A stretch of DNA of 64,000 bases, from the NCBI RefSeq assembly GCF_003122325.1, contig NZ_QFBC01000004.1:1-64000 (forward strand), given 5' to 3'. Shown in pieces: positions 4,925 through 13,186 of the stretch. The notes below the pieces were generated by a model, which did no database searches, was not told the origin of the DNA, and saw nothing but the letters and a program-made list of their open reading frames with translations. The first letter of the stretch is position 1. Every line of letters begins with the position of its first letter. Source of the stretch: Rhizobium album (GTDB taxonomy: Bacteria > Pseudomonadota > Alphaproteobacteria > Rhizobiales > Rhizobiaceae). The position numbers were made by a program, and so were the translations under genes.

Positions 4925-5799
4925 ACATGAATTTCATGCCGGCATTTGAGGCCGCAACTACTCAAGCCGAATACGAAATCAAGTCTTTCGCCGAGGCGGC
5001 CGCCAGCTATATCGAGCACGGCGGCGAGGCCAAGTATCTGGATGAGGTCTTGCCGCATATCGGTGACAAGATGCTATCACGCATCTTTTCCTTTGATGTC
5101 CAGCAACTCGCCAATCAGCTCAAGCCAGAGGCGTCCAATGCCACGAAAAATCGGTGCGTCGTCACGCCGATTCGCGCAGTCTGCAACCACGGCCATGAAC
5201 GTGGATGGGGCCCGGTCGGTCGGATAAAAGCTTTCAAAATGGAGCGGCCGAAGAGGAAAGATCCGGCCTCTCCTGCGTGGATCATGACCTTCTTGCGGCA
5301 ATGCGACAAAGACGGACTGCCGCACCTTGCCGCTCTGGTGCTCTTCATGTCGAAGACCGGAGCCCGCGTCTCCGAGGCAATTGCACTTTGCTGGAGCGAG
5401 GTTGACCTGGCCCGCCGGACGGCCCTGCTGCTCAAGACCAAAACCGAGCGCAATTCAATCCGACATATGAGCGAGCAGCTTGTATCGCGCCTCAGCGAGA
5501 TGCGAGTGGGCGCCGGTGAGGATGACCGGGTTTTTGGGTATCGTAACCGCCACTCCGTCAACGATAGGATCAGGGCCGTCTGCGAGCGGGCGGAGATCAC
5601 CTACAAGCCGAGTCATACGTGCGGGCGGCACGCCTATGCGACAAACACGCTTGCCATGGGCATGGACATAAAATCGACCATGGATGCCGGCGGCTGGCGG
5701 AGCATTTCGATTTTTCTTGGTACCTACGTCAACCCGCACGACGCCGGCCGCGCTGTTGCCGCTCGCCACAGCATGTTTGACTTTCAGAACGCGCTTTGA
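4921..5799 (+). CDS. Tyrosine recombinase/integrase (292 aa)
   Basis: Site-specific DNA recombinase with the C-terminal catalytic fold. Seen are the box I arginine in TGARVSEAIAL, a lysine in LLKTKTERN, box II as SHTCGRHAYATN (HxxxR spacing, with Gly before Arg, a variant seen in many rhizobial integrases), GGWRS in place of the second histidine, and the likely nucleophile Tyr in FLGTYVNPH. The N-terminal arm-binding region is short. The start at 4921 is chosen because of the ATGA overlap with the small gene upstream; the longer upstream reading lacks support. It is the second recombinase of this element, so it may serve another site or be a remnant. Confidence 0.85.
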   Translation: MNMNFMPAFEAATTQAEYEIKSFAEAAASYIEHGGEAKYLDEVLPHIGDKMLSRIFSFDVQQLANQLKPEASNATKNRCVVTPIRAVCNHGHERGWGPVGRIKAFKMERPKRKDPASPAWIMTFLRQCDKDGLPHLAALVLFMSKTGARVSEAIALCWSEVDLARRTALLLKTKTERNSIRHMSEQLVSRLSEMRVGAGEDDRVFGYRNRHSVNDRIRAVCERAEITYKPSHTCGRHAYATNTLAMGMDIKSTMDAGGWRSISIFLGTYVNPHDAGRAVAARHSMFDFQNAL

Positions 5800-5829
5800 G
5801 CCAATCCTTCCGTTCGGCGGAGATTACCT

Positions 5830-6036
5830 ATGACCGCAAGCACTATGATCAAAAAGTCCGAACTCAACAGGATGGCCGACGTTGCCAACGATCGAGGCGT
5901 CACTGTTTGGGTGGAGTTTGAAGGCAGGCGTTACGGCGTTACGCCTCCGGCTGCAACGCCGCCACTTGACGACACGGAAGAATCCGATCTTGATCGCGAG
6001 CTTGAAGCGTTCAAGGCGAAAAATGGTTACCGTTGA
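5830..6036 (+). CDS. Small protein preceding the integrase (68 aa)
   Basis: ATG at 5830. The product begins MTASTMIKKSELNRMADVAN and continues RGVTVWVEFEGRRYGVTPP with an acidic, helical tail (DDTEESDLDRELEAFKAKN). Small proteins of the form 'I-KSEL-RMA-VA ... V-VE--G-R-GV-P' regularly precede integrases in rhizobial prophages. An excisionase- or Mu Gam-like accessory role is possible but not shown. The gene overlaps the integrase start by 14 nt. Confidence 0.6.
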   Translation: MTASTMIKKSELNRMADVANDRGVTVWVEFEGRRYGVTPPAATPPLDDTEESDLDRELEAFKAKNGYR

Positions 6037-7081
6037 ATTGAAGGGCATCCACACCGTAAAAGCTAAGGGCCGCGTGTATTATTATGCCTGGCGCGGCGGC
6101 CCGTCGCTTAAGGGCGAGCCGGGCACCCCGGAGTTTATGGCTTCCTATAACGAGGCCGTCACCGGACGTAACGCTCCCGACGAAAGCCGGTTCAAGTCAG
6201 TCATCGTCAACTACAAGGCGACGGCCTACACCAAGCTCTCAGCGTCAACGAAACGTGTCTGGTCTCCATGGGTCGACAGGATCGAAGATCACTTCGGAGA
6301 TCTCAGCATCAAGCAGTTCGCTAAGACGGAAAAGATCAGGCCCTTGATCCGCCAATGGCGCGGCAAATACAGCGGCACGCCGCGATCCGCAGATACTGGC
6401 ATGCAAGTGCTTTCTCGCATCTTGGCCCACGCTGTCGATCCCATGGGGAAATTGCCGTCCAATCCTTGCGAGGGCATTAAGCACCTGTACACAGCATCTC
6501 GCGCCGAAATCATCTGGACGGAAGATGACATCGCTCAGCTGAAAACGGTCTGCTCCCCGGAAATCGCTCTTGCCGTAGACTTGGCAGCGCACACCGGTCT
6601 GCGCGTCGGCGATTTGGTCAGATTGTCCTGGTCGCATCTCCGCGAAGACTTGATCGTCATCTCGACCGGAAAGAGTAAACATCGGCGCGAGGCCGCCATA
6701 CCTCGCTACGACGCATTAAATGAACTGCTTGCCCGCATACCCAAGGTTTCCCCAGTCATCCTCACAAGCAGCCACAAAAAGCCGTGGACGCAGGACGGCC
6801 TCGCCAGTTCGTTCTGGACGGCGAAGGTCAAGGCGGAGCTGCAAGACCGCGATCTGCACTTCCACGATCTTCGCGGAACGGCTGCCACGAAATTTTACAC
6901 CGCAGGTCTTTCGATCCGCGTTATCGCCGAGATCATGGCTTGGGAAGAAGATCAGGTTGAGAAAATTATACGGCGCTATGTGAGTCGTGGCGCGGCTACG
7001 CGCGAGGTAATCCGACAGCTGAATGAGGCCAGATCGGGAACAGACATTGTAAAACTGCCTGTAAAACCGCCAAAAAAATAA
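6023..7081 (+). CDS. Tyrosine integrase at tRNA-Gly (352 aa)
   Basis: Phage-type integrase whose 3' end lies 36 bp from the tRNA-Gly 3' end, so it is most likely the enzyme that inserted the element. The catalytic set is visible: Arg in HTGLRVGDLVRL, Lys in STGKSKHRREAAIP, HDLRGTAAT (HxxR), a Trp in place of the third histidine (EIMAWEEDQVE) and Tyr in IIRRYVSRG. An N-terminal core-binding region (residues about 55-165) precedes it. The frame is open back to 5882, but ATG 6023 gives the MVTVELKGIHTVKAKGRVYY start typical of the family and overlaps the preceding small gene. Confidence 0.9.
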   Translation: MVTVELKGIHTVKAKGRVYYYAWRGGPSLKGEPGTPEFMASYNEAVTGRNAPDESRFKSVIVNYKATAYTKLSASTKRVWSPWVDRIEDHFGDLSIKQFAKTEKIRPLIRQWRGKYSGTPRSADTGMQVLSRILAHAVDPMGKLPSNPCEGIKHLYTASRAEIIWTEDDIAQLKTVCSPEIALAVDLAAHTGLRVGDLVRLSWSHLREDLIVISTGKSKHRREAAIPRYDALNELLARIPKVSPVILTSSHKKPWTQDGLASSFWTAKVKAELQDRDLHFHDLRGTAATKFYTAGLSIRVIAEIMAWEEDQVEKIIRRYVSRGAATREVIRQLNEARSGTDIVKLPVKPPKK

Positions 7082-7117
7082 GGGCGGAAACCCATCGTAA
7101 GTCATTGTAATCCATGC

Positions 7118-7191
7118 TGGAGCGGGTGAAGGGAATCGAACCCTCGTATTCAGCTTGGGAAGCTGCTGCTCTACCATTGAGCTACACCCGC
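7118..7191 (-). tRNA. tRNA-Gly(CCC)
   Basis: The gene is read leftward. The acceptor stem GCGGGTG pairs with CACCCGC, the D arm is GCTC/GAGC, the anticodon loop is TTCCCAA (anticodon CCC), the T loop is TTCGATT and an encoded CCA closes the 3' end at 7118. Position 27-43 of the anticodon stem is a G-A mismatch. The 3' half faces the integrase and is the presumed attachment site of the element to its left. Confidence 0.93.
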
Positions 7192-7326
7192 GACAGGGGC
7201 ACTTTTCCAACAGTTCCGGAAGGCTGTCAAGCGCGGGGCAAAAAGCCCAGATGTTTCTCCGGGAACAGACCGGTGCCCGCATTCGTGGTGAGATCTCCTC
7301 ATAGACAAGGATTTGAGGAGAAATCG

Positions 7327-7776
7327 ATGCGTATCCTGCTGCAACGCCTGGGGTCCTGCATCGTCGGTTATCTCTGGGCGGCCTTCATTGCCGCCATCGC
7401 CCTGACGATCATGCGCGCGACCCGCGACATCTCGAATGGAGCCATGAGCCTTGCCGACCTGATGCTCGCAGTGCCCTATTTCTCCGCGGTGATGACGGCG
7501 GCGATTGTGTTTGCGGCATCCGTGCCGGCTCTCATTGCCATCGTCATTGGCGAAGTGCTTCTTGGTCGCCACGAACCGGTCCGGCTTGGCTACTCGCTCA
7601 TCGCCGGCATGGCCGTCGGATTTTTCCTGGCGATGGAGCCCGGATTGCCGATTTCATCGACCTTCAGCCCGAACAACGCGGAAGCGCTCTTTCGCATCGC
7701 AAGCGGCGGTATCGGCGGGTTGGCCTTCTATCATTTCAGCAAGCGCACTGGGAAAAGCGGCGTTCAGCCGGCCTGA
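7327..7776 (+). CDS. Small inner-membrane protein of unknown function (149 aa)
   Basis: ATG at 7327 follows GAGGAG with 8-nt spacing. There are about four hydrophobic segments: VGYLWAAFIAAIALTIM, YFSAVMTAAIVFAASVPALI, LIAGMAVGFFLAM and a shorter one near the end, separated by short loops. No domain is recognised. It lies just outside the element, downstream of the tRNA, and converges on dcd. Being intact and host-like in base composition, it is probably a resident chromosomal gene. Confidence 0.65.
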   Translation: MRILLQRLGSCIVGYLWAAFIAAIALTIMRATRDISNGAMSLADLMLAVPYFSAVMTAAIVFAASVPALIAIVIGEVLLGRHEPVRLGYSLIAGMAVGFFLAMEPGLPISSTFSPNNAEALFRIASGGIGGLAFYHFSKRTGKSGVQPA

Positions 7777-7819
7777 GGGACGGACAATTTGTGATGCAAC
7801 CCTGCTGCCCGCAACACGC

Positions 7820-8917
7820 CTATGGCAGGCGGAAGTGCTTGGACAGTTTCAGCCCCTGCGCCTGGTAGTTGGAACCCAGCCCCGTACCGTAGAGCCCCTG
7901 CGGGCGATCCAGCATATGTTCATAGACGAGGCGGCCGACGATCTGGGCGTGTTCGAGAATGAAGGGCACCTCGTGGCTGCGCACTTCCAGCACCGCCTTC
8001 GCGCCGGCGCCGCCGGCATCGGCGTGGCCGAACCCCGGATCGAAGAAACCGGCATAGTGGACGCGGAATTCGCCGACCAGCGTATCGTAGGGTGTCATTT
8101 CCGCGGCATAGAGCGGCGGCACATGCACGGCCTCGCGCGACACGAGAATGTAGAATTCATCCGGATCGAGGATCAGTTCAGCGCGGCCACGGCTGTAGAG
8201 CGGTTCCCAGAAATCCAGGACGTCGTGCGCCGCCTTGACGTCGACGTCGATGACCGCGGTGTGATGCTTGCCGCGATAGCCGATCAACCCGTCCGGGCCG
8301 GTGCCCTCGAGGTCGATCGACACGGCGATACCACCATTGGACACGTTCGGCGCCTCGCTGGCAACCAGGGTTTCGTCGTCGTGCAAGGAGAGCAGATCCG
8401 CATCGTTCAGCAGCGCGTGGCCGATGCGGAAGCGGATCTGCGACAGGCGCGAGCCGCGTCGGACGACGATCGGGAAGGTGCGCGGCGAGATTTCGAGGTA
8501 GAGCGGGCCGTTGTAGCCGGCCGGGATCTTGTCGAATTCCTGCGCCCGGTCGGTCATCACCCGGGTGAAGATATCCAGGCGGCCGGTCGAGCTTTTCGGA
8601 TTGGCCGAGGCGGACATCTCCGCCGGCAGGTCGAGGCTCTCCATCAGCGGCACGATGTAGACGCAGCCGGTTTCGAGCACGGCACCGTCGGCAAGGTCGA
8701 TTTCATGCAGCTTCAGCCGCGCAAGCTTGTCGGCGACGAGATGGCCCGGACCCGGCATGAAGCTGGCGCGAACGCGGTAGGCTTTCGAGCCCAGCCGCAG
8801 ATCGAGGCTTGCCGGCTGCACCTGGTCGATATCGAGCGCTGCCTCGCTCTTCAGCCGGCCGGCTGCAAAAAGCGCCCGGATGGCGCCATCCGCCAGAATG
8901 CCTGTCTGTCTCGTCAT
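7820..8917 (-). CDS. dcd: 2'-deoxycytidine 5'-triphosphate deaminase, two-domain type
   Basis: This enzyme converts dCTP to dUTP for thymidylate synthesis. The 365-aa length matches the duplicated alphaproteobacterial form. Recognisable parts are the start ILADGAIRALFAAGRL, QPASLDLRLGSKAYRVR, the core ANPKSSTGRLDIFTRV, and a second half with GIGV-like SNGGIAVSIDLEG and EFYILVSREAVHVPP. ATG 8917 is chosen over an in-frame extension to 9124 because AAGGAAAGAGG precedes it and the extension runs into the SAM-II element of the divergent gene. It is transcribed away from metZ. Confidence 0.9.
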   Translation of the reverse strand: MTRQTGILADGAIRALFAAGRLKSEAALDIDQVQPASLDLRLGSKAYRVRASFMPGPGHLVADKLARLKLHEIDLADGAVLETGCVYIVPLMESLDLPAEMSASANPKSSTGRLDIFTRVMTDRAQEFDKIPAGYNGPLYLEISPRTFPIVVRRGSRLSQIRFRIGHALLNDADLLSLHDDETLVASEAPNVSNGGIAVSIDLEGTGPDGLIGYRGKHHTAVIDVDVKAAHDVLDFWEPLYSRGRAELILDPDEFYILVSREAVHVPPLYAAEMTPYDTLVGEFRVHYAGFFDPGFGHADAGGAGAKAVLEVRSHEVPFILEHAQIVGRLVYEHMLDRPQGLYGTGLGSNYQAQGLKLSKHFRLP

Positions 8918-8997
8918 TGCCTCTTTCCTTTTGGCGCCGACAAAATCAAACTCAAGGAATTGACGCAAGCCGGGATCGGCAGTATTCAGGGCTTTAT

Positions 8998-9058
8998 CCC
9001 GTGGTGATTTGGCCGGTCGGCTTGCAGCCACGTTAAACAAGTGGCTAAAAGGACCGGG
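8998..9058 (+). ncRNA. SAM-II riboswitch upstream of metZ
   Basis: The conserved order of the alphaproteobacterial SAM-II aptamer is present: CGTGGTGATTTGGCCGG, then GCTTGCAGCCACGTTAAAC, then the 3' strand GTGGCTAAAAGGACCGG. CGTGG (9000-9004) pairs with CCACG (9028-9032), and the downstream GCTAAAAGG strand provides the pseudoknot. SAM-II elements sense S-adenosylmethionine and repress methionine genes, which fits the O-succinylhomoserine sulfhydrylase gene 56 nt downstream. Confidence 0.9.
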
Positions 9059-9061
9059 TAG

Positions 9062-9093
9062 AAACCGGTTCGCTTTCGCGACCGGTTTTTTTG
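9062..9093 (+). terminator. Intrinsic terminator between the SAM-II aptamer and metZ
   Basis: AACCGGTTCGC / GCGACCGGTT forms a GC-rich hairpin (one bulged T) followed at once by a run of seven T and then GTTTT. It lies after the aptamer and before the metZ start, the arrangement expected for transcriptional attenuation. Confidence 0.75.
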
Positions 9094-9113
9094 TTTTGGA
9101 AAGTGATGACGGC

Positions 9114-10298
9114 ATGAGCAACAAATGGCGCCCGGCAACACAACTCGTCCACGGCGGTACGCAGCGCTCCCAGCACGGTGAGACATCGGAAGCGATCTTC
9201 CTGACGCAAGGCTTCGTCTACGACACCGCGGAAGCTGCGGAAGCCCGCTTCAAGGGCGAGACGGACGGCTTCATCTACGCCCGTTATGGCAGCCCGACGA
9301 ACGACATGTTCGAGAAACGCATGTGCGCGCTGGAAGGCGCCGAAGATGCGCGCGCGACAGCCTCCGGCATGGCCGCCGTTTCCTCCGCCATTCTCTGCCA
9401 GGTAAAGGCCGGCGATCACATCGTTGCCGCCCGCGCCCTGTTCGGCTCCTGCCGCTGGGTGGTCGACACGCTGGCGCCGAAATACGGCATCGAATGCACG
9501 CTGGTGGATGGCCGCGACCTCGCCAACTGGGAAAAGGCGATCCGGCCGAACACCAAGGTGTTTTTCCTGGAAAGCCCGACCAACCCGACGCTCGAAGTCG
9601 TCGACATTGCCGGCGTCGCCAGGCTCGCCGACCAGATCGGCGCCAAGCTGGTGGTCGACAACGTCTTCGCCACGCCGCTGTTCCAGAAGCCGCTGGAGCT
9701 CGGCGCACATGTGGTGGTTTATTCCGCCACCAAGCATATCGACGGCCAGGGCCGCTGCCTCGGCGGCATCGTGCTCGCCGACAAGCAGTGGATCGACGAA
9801 AACCTGCACGACTATTTCCGCCACACCGGGCCGGCCATGTCGCCGTTCAACGCCTGGACGCTGCTGAAGGGCCTGGAAACCCTGCCGCTGCGCGTCAAGC
9901 AGCAGACGGAAAGTGCAGCCCGGATCGCCGATTTCCTGGCAAACCGCAAGGAAATCGCCAAGGTCATCTATCCCGGCCGCAAGGACCATCCGCAAGCCGA
10001 TATCATCGCCAAGCAGATGAGCGGCGGCTCGACGCTGGTGGCGATCGAGCTGAAGGGTGGCAAGCAAGCAGCCTTCCAGTTGCAGAACGCCCTGCAGGTG
10101 GTGAAGATTTCCAACAATCTCGGCGACGCCAAGAGCCTGATCACCCATCCGGCAACGACGACGCACAAGAACCTGACGGACGAGGCGCGCGCCGAACTCG
10201 GCATTTCCGACGGCACCGTCCGGCTGTCTGCCGGCATCGAGGATACCGACGACCTGCTCGCCGATTTCGAGCAGGCGCTGTCGCGCGTCTCCGCCTGA
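9114..10298 (+). CDS. metZ: O-succinylhomoserine sulfhydrylase
   Basis: PLP enzyme making homocysteine from O-succinylhomoserine and sulfide in methionine synthesis. The 394-aa protein starts MSNKWRPATQLVHGGTQRSQ. It shows IYARYGSPTNDMFE, TASGMAAVSSAIL, the FLESPTNPTLEVVDIA segment, and the PLP-binding lysine in VVYSATKHIDGQGR. The C-terminal ITHPATTTHKNLTDEARAEL and VRLSAGIED blocks are those of the Cys/Met-metabolism PLP family. The start at 9114 lies after the riboswitch and terminator; the frame is open farther upstream but that part is leader RNA. The gene is controlled by the SAM-II element. Confidence 0.95.
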   Translation: MSNKWRPATQLVHGGTQRSQHGETSEAIFLTQGFVYDTAEAAEARFKGETDGFIYARYGSPTNDMFEKRMCALEGAEDARATASGMAAVSSAILCQVKAGDHIVAARALFGSCRWVVDTLAPKYGIECTLVDGRDLANWEKAIRPNTKVFFLESPTNPTLEVVDIAGVARLADQIGAKLVVDNVFATPLFQKPLELGAHVVVYSATKHIDGQGRCLGGIVLADKQWIDENLHDYFRHTGPAMSPFNAWTLLKGLETLPLRVKQQTESAARIADFLANRKEIAKVIYPGRKDHPQADIIAKQMSGGSTLVAIELKGGKQAAFQLQNALQVVKISNNLGDAKSLITHPATTTHKNLTDEARAELGISDGTVRLSAGIEDTDDLLADFEQALSRVSA

Positions 10299-10531
10299 AC
10301 CACGACCGGGACGGCACCTGCGTGCGCCGGCGTCCTGCCGGTGCATCGGCCGGCGCATCGCTGTCGGCGGTGTATCTGCCGGCACGTTGAAATATCAACC
10401 AATATTAACCTTTACCGGCCATAATGGTGCCGATGTGGTTCAAAACAATACGAGAATGGCGTAAAACCATTTCGTAGGCGCACGCCGTGGCGGCAAAGCA
10501 TCGAAGATCGGTATTGAGTAAAGGTGTGGGC

Positions 10532-10924
10532 ATGTATCGCGCCCTGACAAGGGACATAGAGGTGGTGGTCGAACCATTCTATCTGGAGGAGCAATCCGAT
10601 CCGGACGACCATCGTTATGTCTGGGCGTACCGCATCGTCATTTCCAATCATTCGAAGGACAGCGTGCGGCTTTTGAACCGCTACTGGCACATTACCGACC
10701 AGAACGGCCAGGTCGATGAGGTCAGCGGCCCCGGCGTGGTCGGAGAGCAGCCGCGCCTGGAACCCGGCGATACCTACGAATATTCCTCCGGCTGCCCGCT
10801 CGACACGCCATCAGGCATGATGTTCGGCCGCTACCAGATGGAAACCGACGACGGCGAACTCTTCGACGTCACCATCCCCGCCTTCTCGCTGGATTCCCCC
10901 GGCCTCACCCGGACCTTGAACTGA
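10532..10924 (+). CDS. apaG: ApaG domain protein
   Basis: This small beta-sandwich (fibronectin III-like) protein of 130 aa belongs to a family linked in other bacteria to CorD/ApaG phenotypes; its molecular role is uncertain. Typical blocks are [60 protein letters not shown] and [20 protein letters not shown]. The start at 10532 gives the usual family length; an upstream ATG at 10487 would add 15 atypical residues. It is a monocistronic unit between metZ and hslO. Confidence 0.93.
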   Translation: MYRALTRDIEVVVEPFYLEEQSDPDDHRYVWAYRIVISNHSKDSVRLLNRYWHITDQNGQVDEVSGPGVVGEQPRLEPGDTYEYSSGCPLDTPSGMMFGRYQMETDDGELFDVTIPAFSLDSPGLTRTLN

Positions 10925-11044
10925 CGGGCGCACCCCCAGCTACGCGCGTGTCGCCTGAGGCGCATTCCACGACCAGCATGGAGCTGGCAGGTGGGATCGG
11001 CCAATCCGGACGATTGGCCGATCGGAGCCGCCTCGGCGCAACCC

Positions 11045-12028
11045 TTACTCGGAAAATTCCGCCGGCGCGTAGTGGTAGGTGGTCGAGCAGAACTCGCAGG
11101 AAACGGAAATCCGTCCGTCCTCGATGCTGCCTTCGATCTCTTCGGCAGAGAGGCCCTGGAGCACGTCCTTGATGCGGTCACGCGAACAGCTGCAACGATC
11201 ATGCACGGCCTGCGGCTCGTGGACACGCACCCCGCGTTCGTGGAACAGGCGATAGAGCAGCCGCTCGCTGCCGACCTGCGGGTCGGTCAGTTCGTAGGCG
11301 TCGATGGTTTCCACCAGCATCAGCGCTTCGGACCACAGGTCGTCGATCACGTCGCTCTGCGCCGTGTCGCCGTCGCCGCCATGCAGGTCGGGCTGGCGCA
11401 TGCGCTCCGGCGCCTGCGGCAGGAACTGCGCGATCAGCCCGCCGGCACGCCAGTGATGACGCGACTTGCCGTCGGCATCCCGCTCGTACAGCTCGGCGAC
11501 GCCGAGGCGCACCCGCGTCGGGATCTGCTCCGACTGGCGGAAGTAGACGCCGGCGATCTCTTCGAGACTGGAACCGTCCAGCGGCACGATGCCCTGGTAG
11601 GGCTGCGTGAAACCGCCCTGATCAATGGTGAAGGCGAGGATGCCGGTGCCGAGCAGCTGCTGCGGCTCGGTGCGTCCGGCGGAAACCGCCTCCTGCAGCG
11701 CCGCCTCGTCGAAACGGGCGTAGGCACGCACGCTCTCGGGCGTGCGGAAATCGACGACGAGCAGGTCCACCGGCCCGTCACCCTTGGTCTGCACCGTGAA
11801 TTTGCCCTCGAATTTCAGCGACGTGCCGATCAGCACCGTCAGCACGATGGTTTCGGCAAGCAGCTTGGCAACCGGCAGCGGATAATCGTGGCGGGTGAGA
11901 ATGGTGTCGAGGATGGGGCCAAGCTGGACCGCACGGCCGCGCACGTCGAGGCCTTCCACCTGGAAGGGCACGACGCGGTCGTCTCCGGCGAAACCGAATT
12001 CGCCCAGCTCGGGTGCAGATACTGCCAT
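11045..12028 (-). CDS. hslO: Hsp33 redox-regulated chaperone
   Basis: Cytosolic holdase chaperone switched on by oxidation. The 327-aa protein has the N-terminal substrate-binding domain (AKLLAETIVLTVLIGTSLKF, TKGDGPVDLLVVDF, LLGTGILAFTIDQGG) and the C-terminal zinc switch with four cysteines arranged as RCSCSRD and VSCEFCSTTYHY (CxC and CxxC). All four redox cysteines are present. It is read leftward with its own leader containing a dispersed repeat, separated from argF by a strong hairpin, so it is probably not part of the arg operon. Confidence 0.94.
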   Translation of the reverse strand: MAVSAPELGEFGFAGDDRVVPFQVEGLDVRGRAVQLGPILDTILTRHDYPLPVAKLLAETIVLTVLIGTSLKFEGKFTVQTKGDGPVDLLVVDFRTPESVRAYARFDEAALQEAVSAGRTEPQQLLGTGILAFTIDQGGFTQPYQGIVPLDGSSLEEIAGVYFRQSEQIPTRVRLGVAELYERDADGKSRHHWRAGGLIAQFLPQAPERMRQPDLHGGDGDTAQSDVIDDLWSEALMLVETIDAYELTDPQVGSERLLYRLFHERGVRVHEPQAVHDRCSCSRDRIKDVLQGLSAEEIEGSIEDGRISVSCEFCSTTYHYAPAEFSE

Positions 12029-12076
12029 GATGAATACTCCTTACACGGCGGCCATGACCGCCGGATGAAGTCCGCT

Positions 12077-12129
12077 GGAGCAATTCCAGGAGAAACGCGG
12101 AGCGGTTTTCCGTCCGGAATTGCGTGAAA
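12077..12129. repeat. Rhizobial dispersed intergenic repeat
   Basis: GGAGCAATTCC (12077-12087) and CCGGAATTGC (12114-12123) are inverted arms flanking AGCGGTTTTCCG, then GTGAAACAAAG. This type of 'GAGCAATTCC ... GGAATTGCG' element is frequent between rhizobial genes. It lies in the hslO leader. The classification rests on recall; only one copy of this form is in the window. Confidence 0.55.
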
Positions 12130-12142
12130 CAAAGAGAGGGAA

Positions 12143-12174
12143 CCTTGTCGGCGAACCCGTGTTCGCCGACAAGG
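12143..12174 (-). terminator. Long hairpin, probable argF terminator
   Basis: CCTTGTCGGCGAAC and GTTCGCCGACAAGG form a perfect 14-bp stem around a CCGT loop. It lies downstream of argF and upstream of hslO. The U-tract is weak in either direction, so efficiency is uncertain. Confidence 0.6.
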
Positions 12175-12247
12175 CCCTAAGTGGTATCGCTCGGCCGTGC
12201 GGTCAAGCGCCGGCGTCAGAAAATCGACAACAGGCGCAAAGCGCGCC

Positions 12248-13165
12248 TTACAGCGCGCCCAGGCACCATGCGAGGACGGATTTCTGCGCGTGCAGGCGGT
12301 TTTCGGCCTCGTCGAAGACCACCGACTGCGGCCCGTCGATCACTTCGTCCGTCACCTCCTCGCCGCGATGGGCGGGCAGGCAATGCATGAACAGCGCTTG
12401 CGGATTGGCCTTCTTCATCAGCGCGGGATTGACCTGGAAGGGCTGGAAGACGTTGTGTCCGCGCGCCTTGTGTTCCAGGTTCATGGAAATCCAGGTGTCT
12501 GTCACGACACAATCGGCATTTTCGACGGCGCGGTCGGCGTCATGGCAGAGCATGATGTCGCCACCATTGTCGCGCGCCCAGTTGAGGATGCGGTCGTTCG
12601 GCTCCGAACCCATCGGCACCGCCATGTTCATGCGGTAACCGAAGCGGGCAGCACCCTCGACAAAGGAATGCAGCACGTTGTTGCCGTCGCCGGTCCAGGC
12701 GATGGTCTTGCCGGCGACCGGGCCGCGATGCTCCTCGAAGGTCATGATGTCGGCCATGATCTGGCAGGGGTGCGTCTCGTCCGTCAGGCCGTTGATCACG
12801 GGCACGGTGGCATGCTCGGCAAGCTCGATCAGCCGGTTGTGATCCGTCGTGCGGATCATGATGGCATCGACGTAACGCGACAGGACCTTCGCCGTGTCGC
12901 CGATCGTCTCGGCGCGGCCGAGCTGCATTTCCGTGCCGGACAGGAAGATCGTCTCGCCGCCGAGCTGGCGCATGCCGACGTCGAAGGAGACGCGGGTGCG
13001 GGTCGACGGTTTTTCGAAGATCATCGCCAGCATCTTGCCCTGAAGCGGCTTGTCCGCGGTTCCGGCTTTCACGGCGGCTTTTCGTACGCGCGCGTCGTCG
13101 AGGATGCTGCGCAGATCGTTTGCCGTCATGGCCGAGAGATCGAGGAAATGCTTCGGAGCTGCCAT
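12248..13165 (-). CDS. argF: Ornithine carbamoyltransferase
   Basis: This enzyme makes citrulline from ornithine and carbamoyl phosphate in arginine synthesis. The 305-aa protein has the carbamoyl-phosphate loop [16 protein letters not shown], the [14 protein letters not shown] segment, [20 protein letters not shown] and the ornithine-site [15 protein letters not shown]. It lies 21 nt downstream of argD in the same direction, so the two form an operon expressed from the argD promoter. A GC-rich hairpin follows the gene. Confidence 0.95.
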   Translation of the reverse strand: MAAPKHFLDLSAMTANDLRSILDDARVRKAAVKAGTADKPLQGKMLAMIFEKPSTRTRVSFDVGMRQLGGETIFLSGTEMQLGRAETIGDTAKVLSRYVDAIMIRTTDHNRLIELAEHATVPVINGLTDETHPCQIMADIMTFEEHRGPVAGKTIAWTGDGNNVLHSFVEGAARFGYRMNMAVPMGSEPNDRILNWARDNGGDIMLCHDADRAVENADCVVTDTWISMNLEHKARGHNVFQPFQVNPALMKKANPQALFMHCLPAHRGEEVTDEVIDGPQSVVFDEAENRLHAQKSVLAWCLGAL

Positions 13166-13186
13166 TTTATCGTCCTGTATCCAGTA

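Larger units (their letters stand above)
1..7117. mobile_element. Right-hand part of an integrated element at tRNA-Gly(CCC)
   Basis: This is a block of short overlapping phage-type genes, two DNA cytosine methyltransferases and two tyrosine recombinases. It ends 36 bp before the 3' end of a tRNA-Gly gene. The tRNA-proximal integrase reads toward the tRNA, the usual layout for elements that insert into the 3' half of a tRNA gene. The left end and the second attachment site lie outside the window, so element type (prophage, satellite or ICE) is undecided. No capsid, tail, terminase or conjugation gene is visible. The right boundary is inferred from the tRNA position; no duplicated attachment core can be seen in the window. 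Confidence 0.75.

Noticed and set aside
1-7117. The element as a complete prophage
   Set aside because: No structural, packaging or lysis genes are visible, and the left end is outside the window, so only 'integrated element' is supported.
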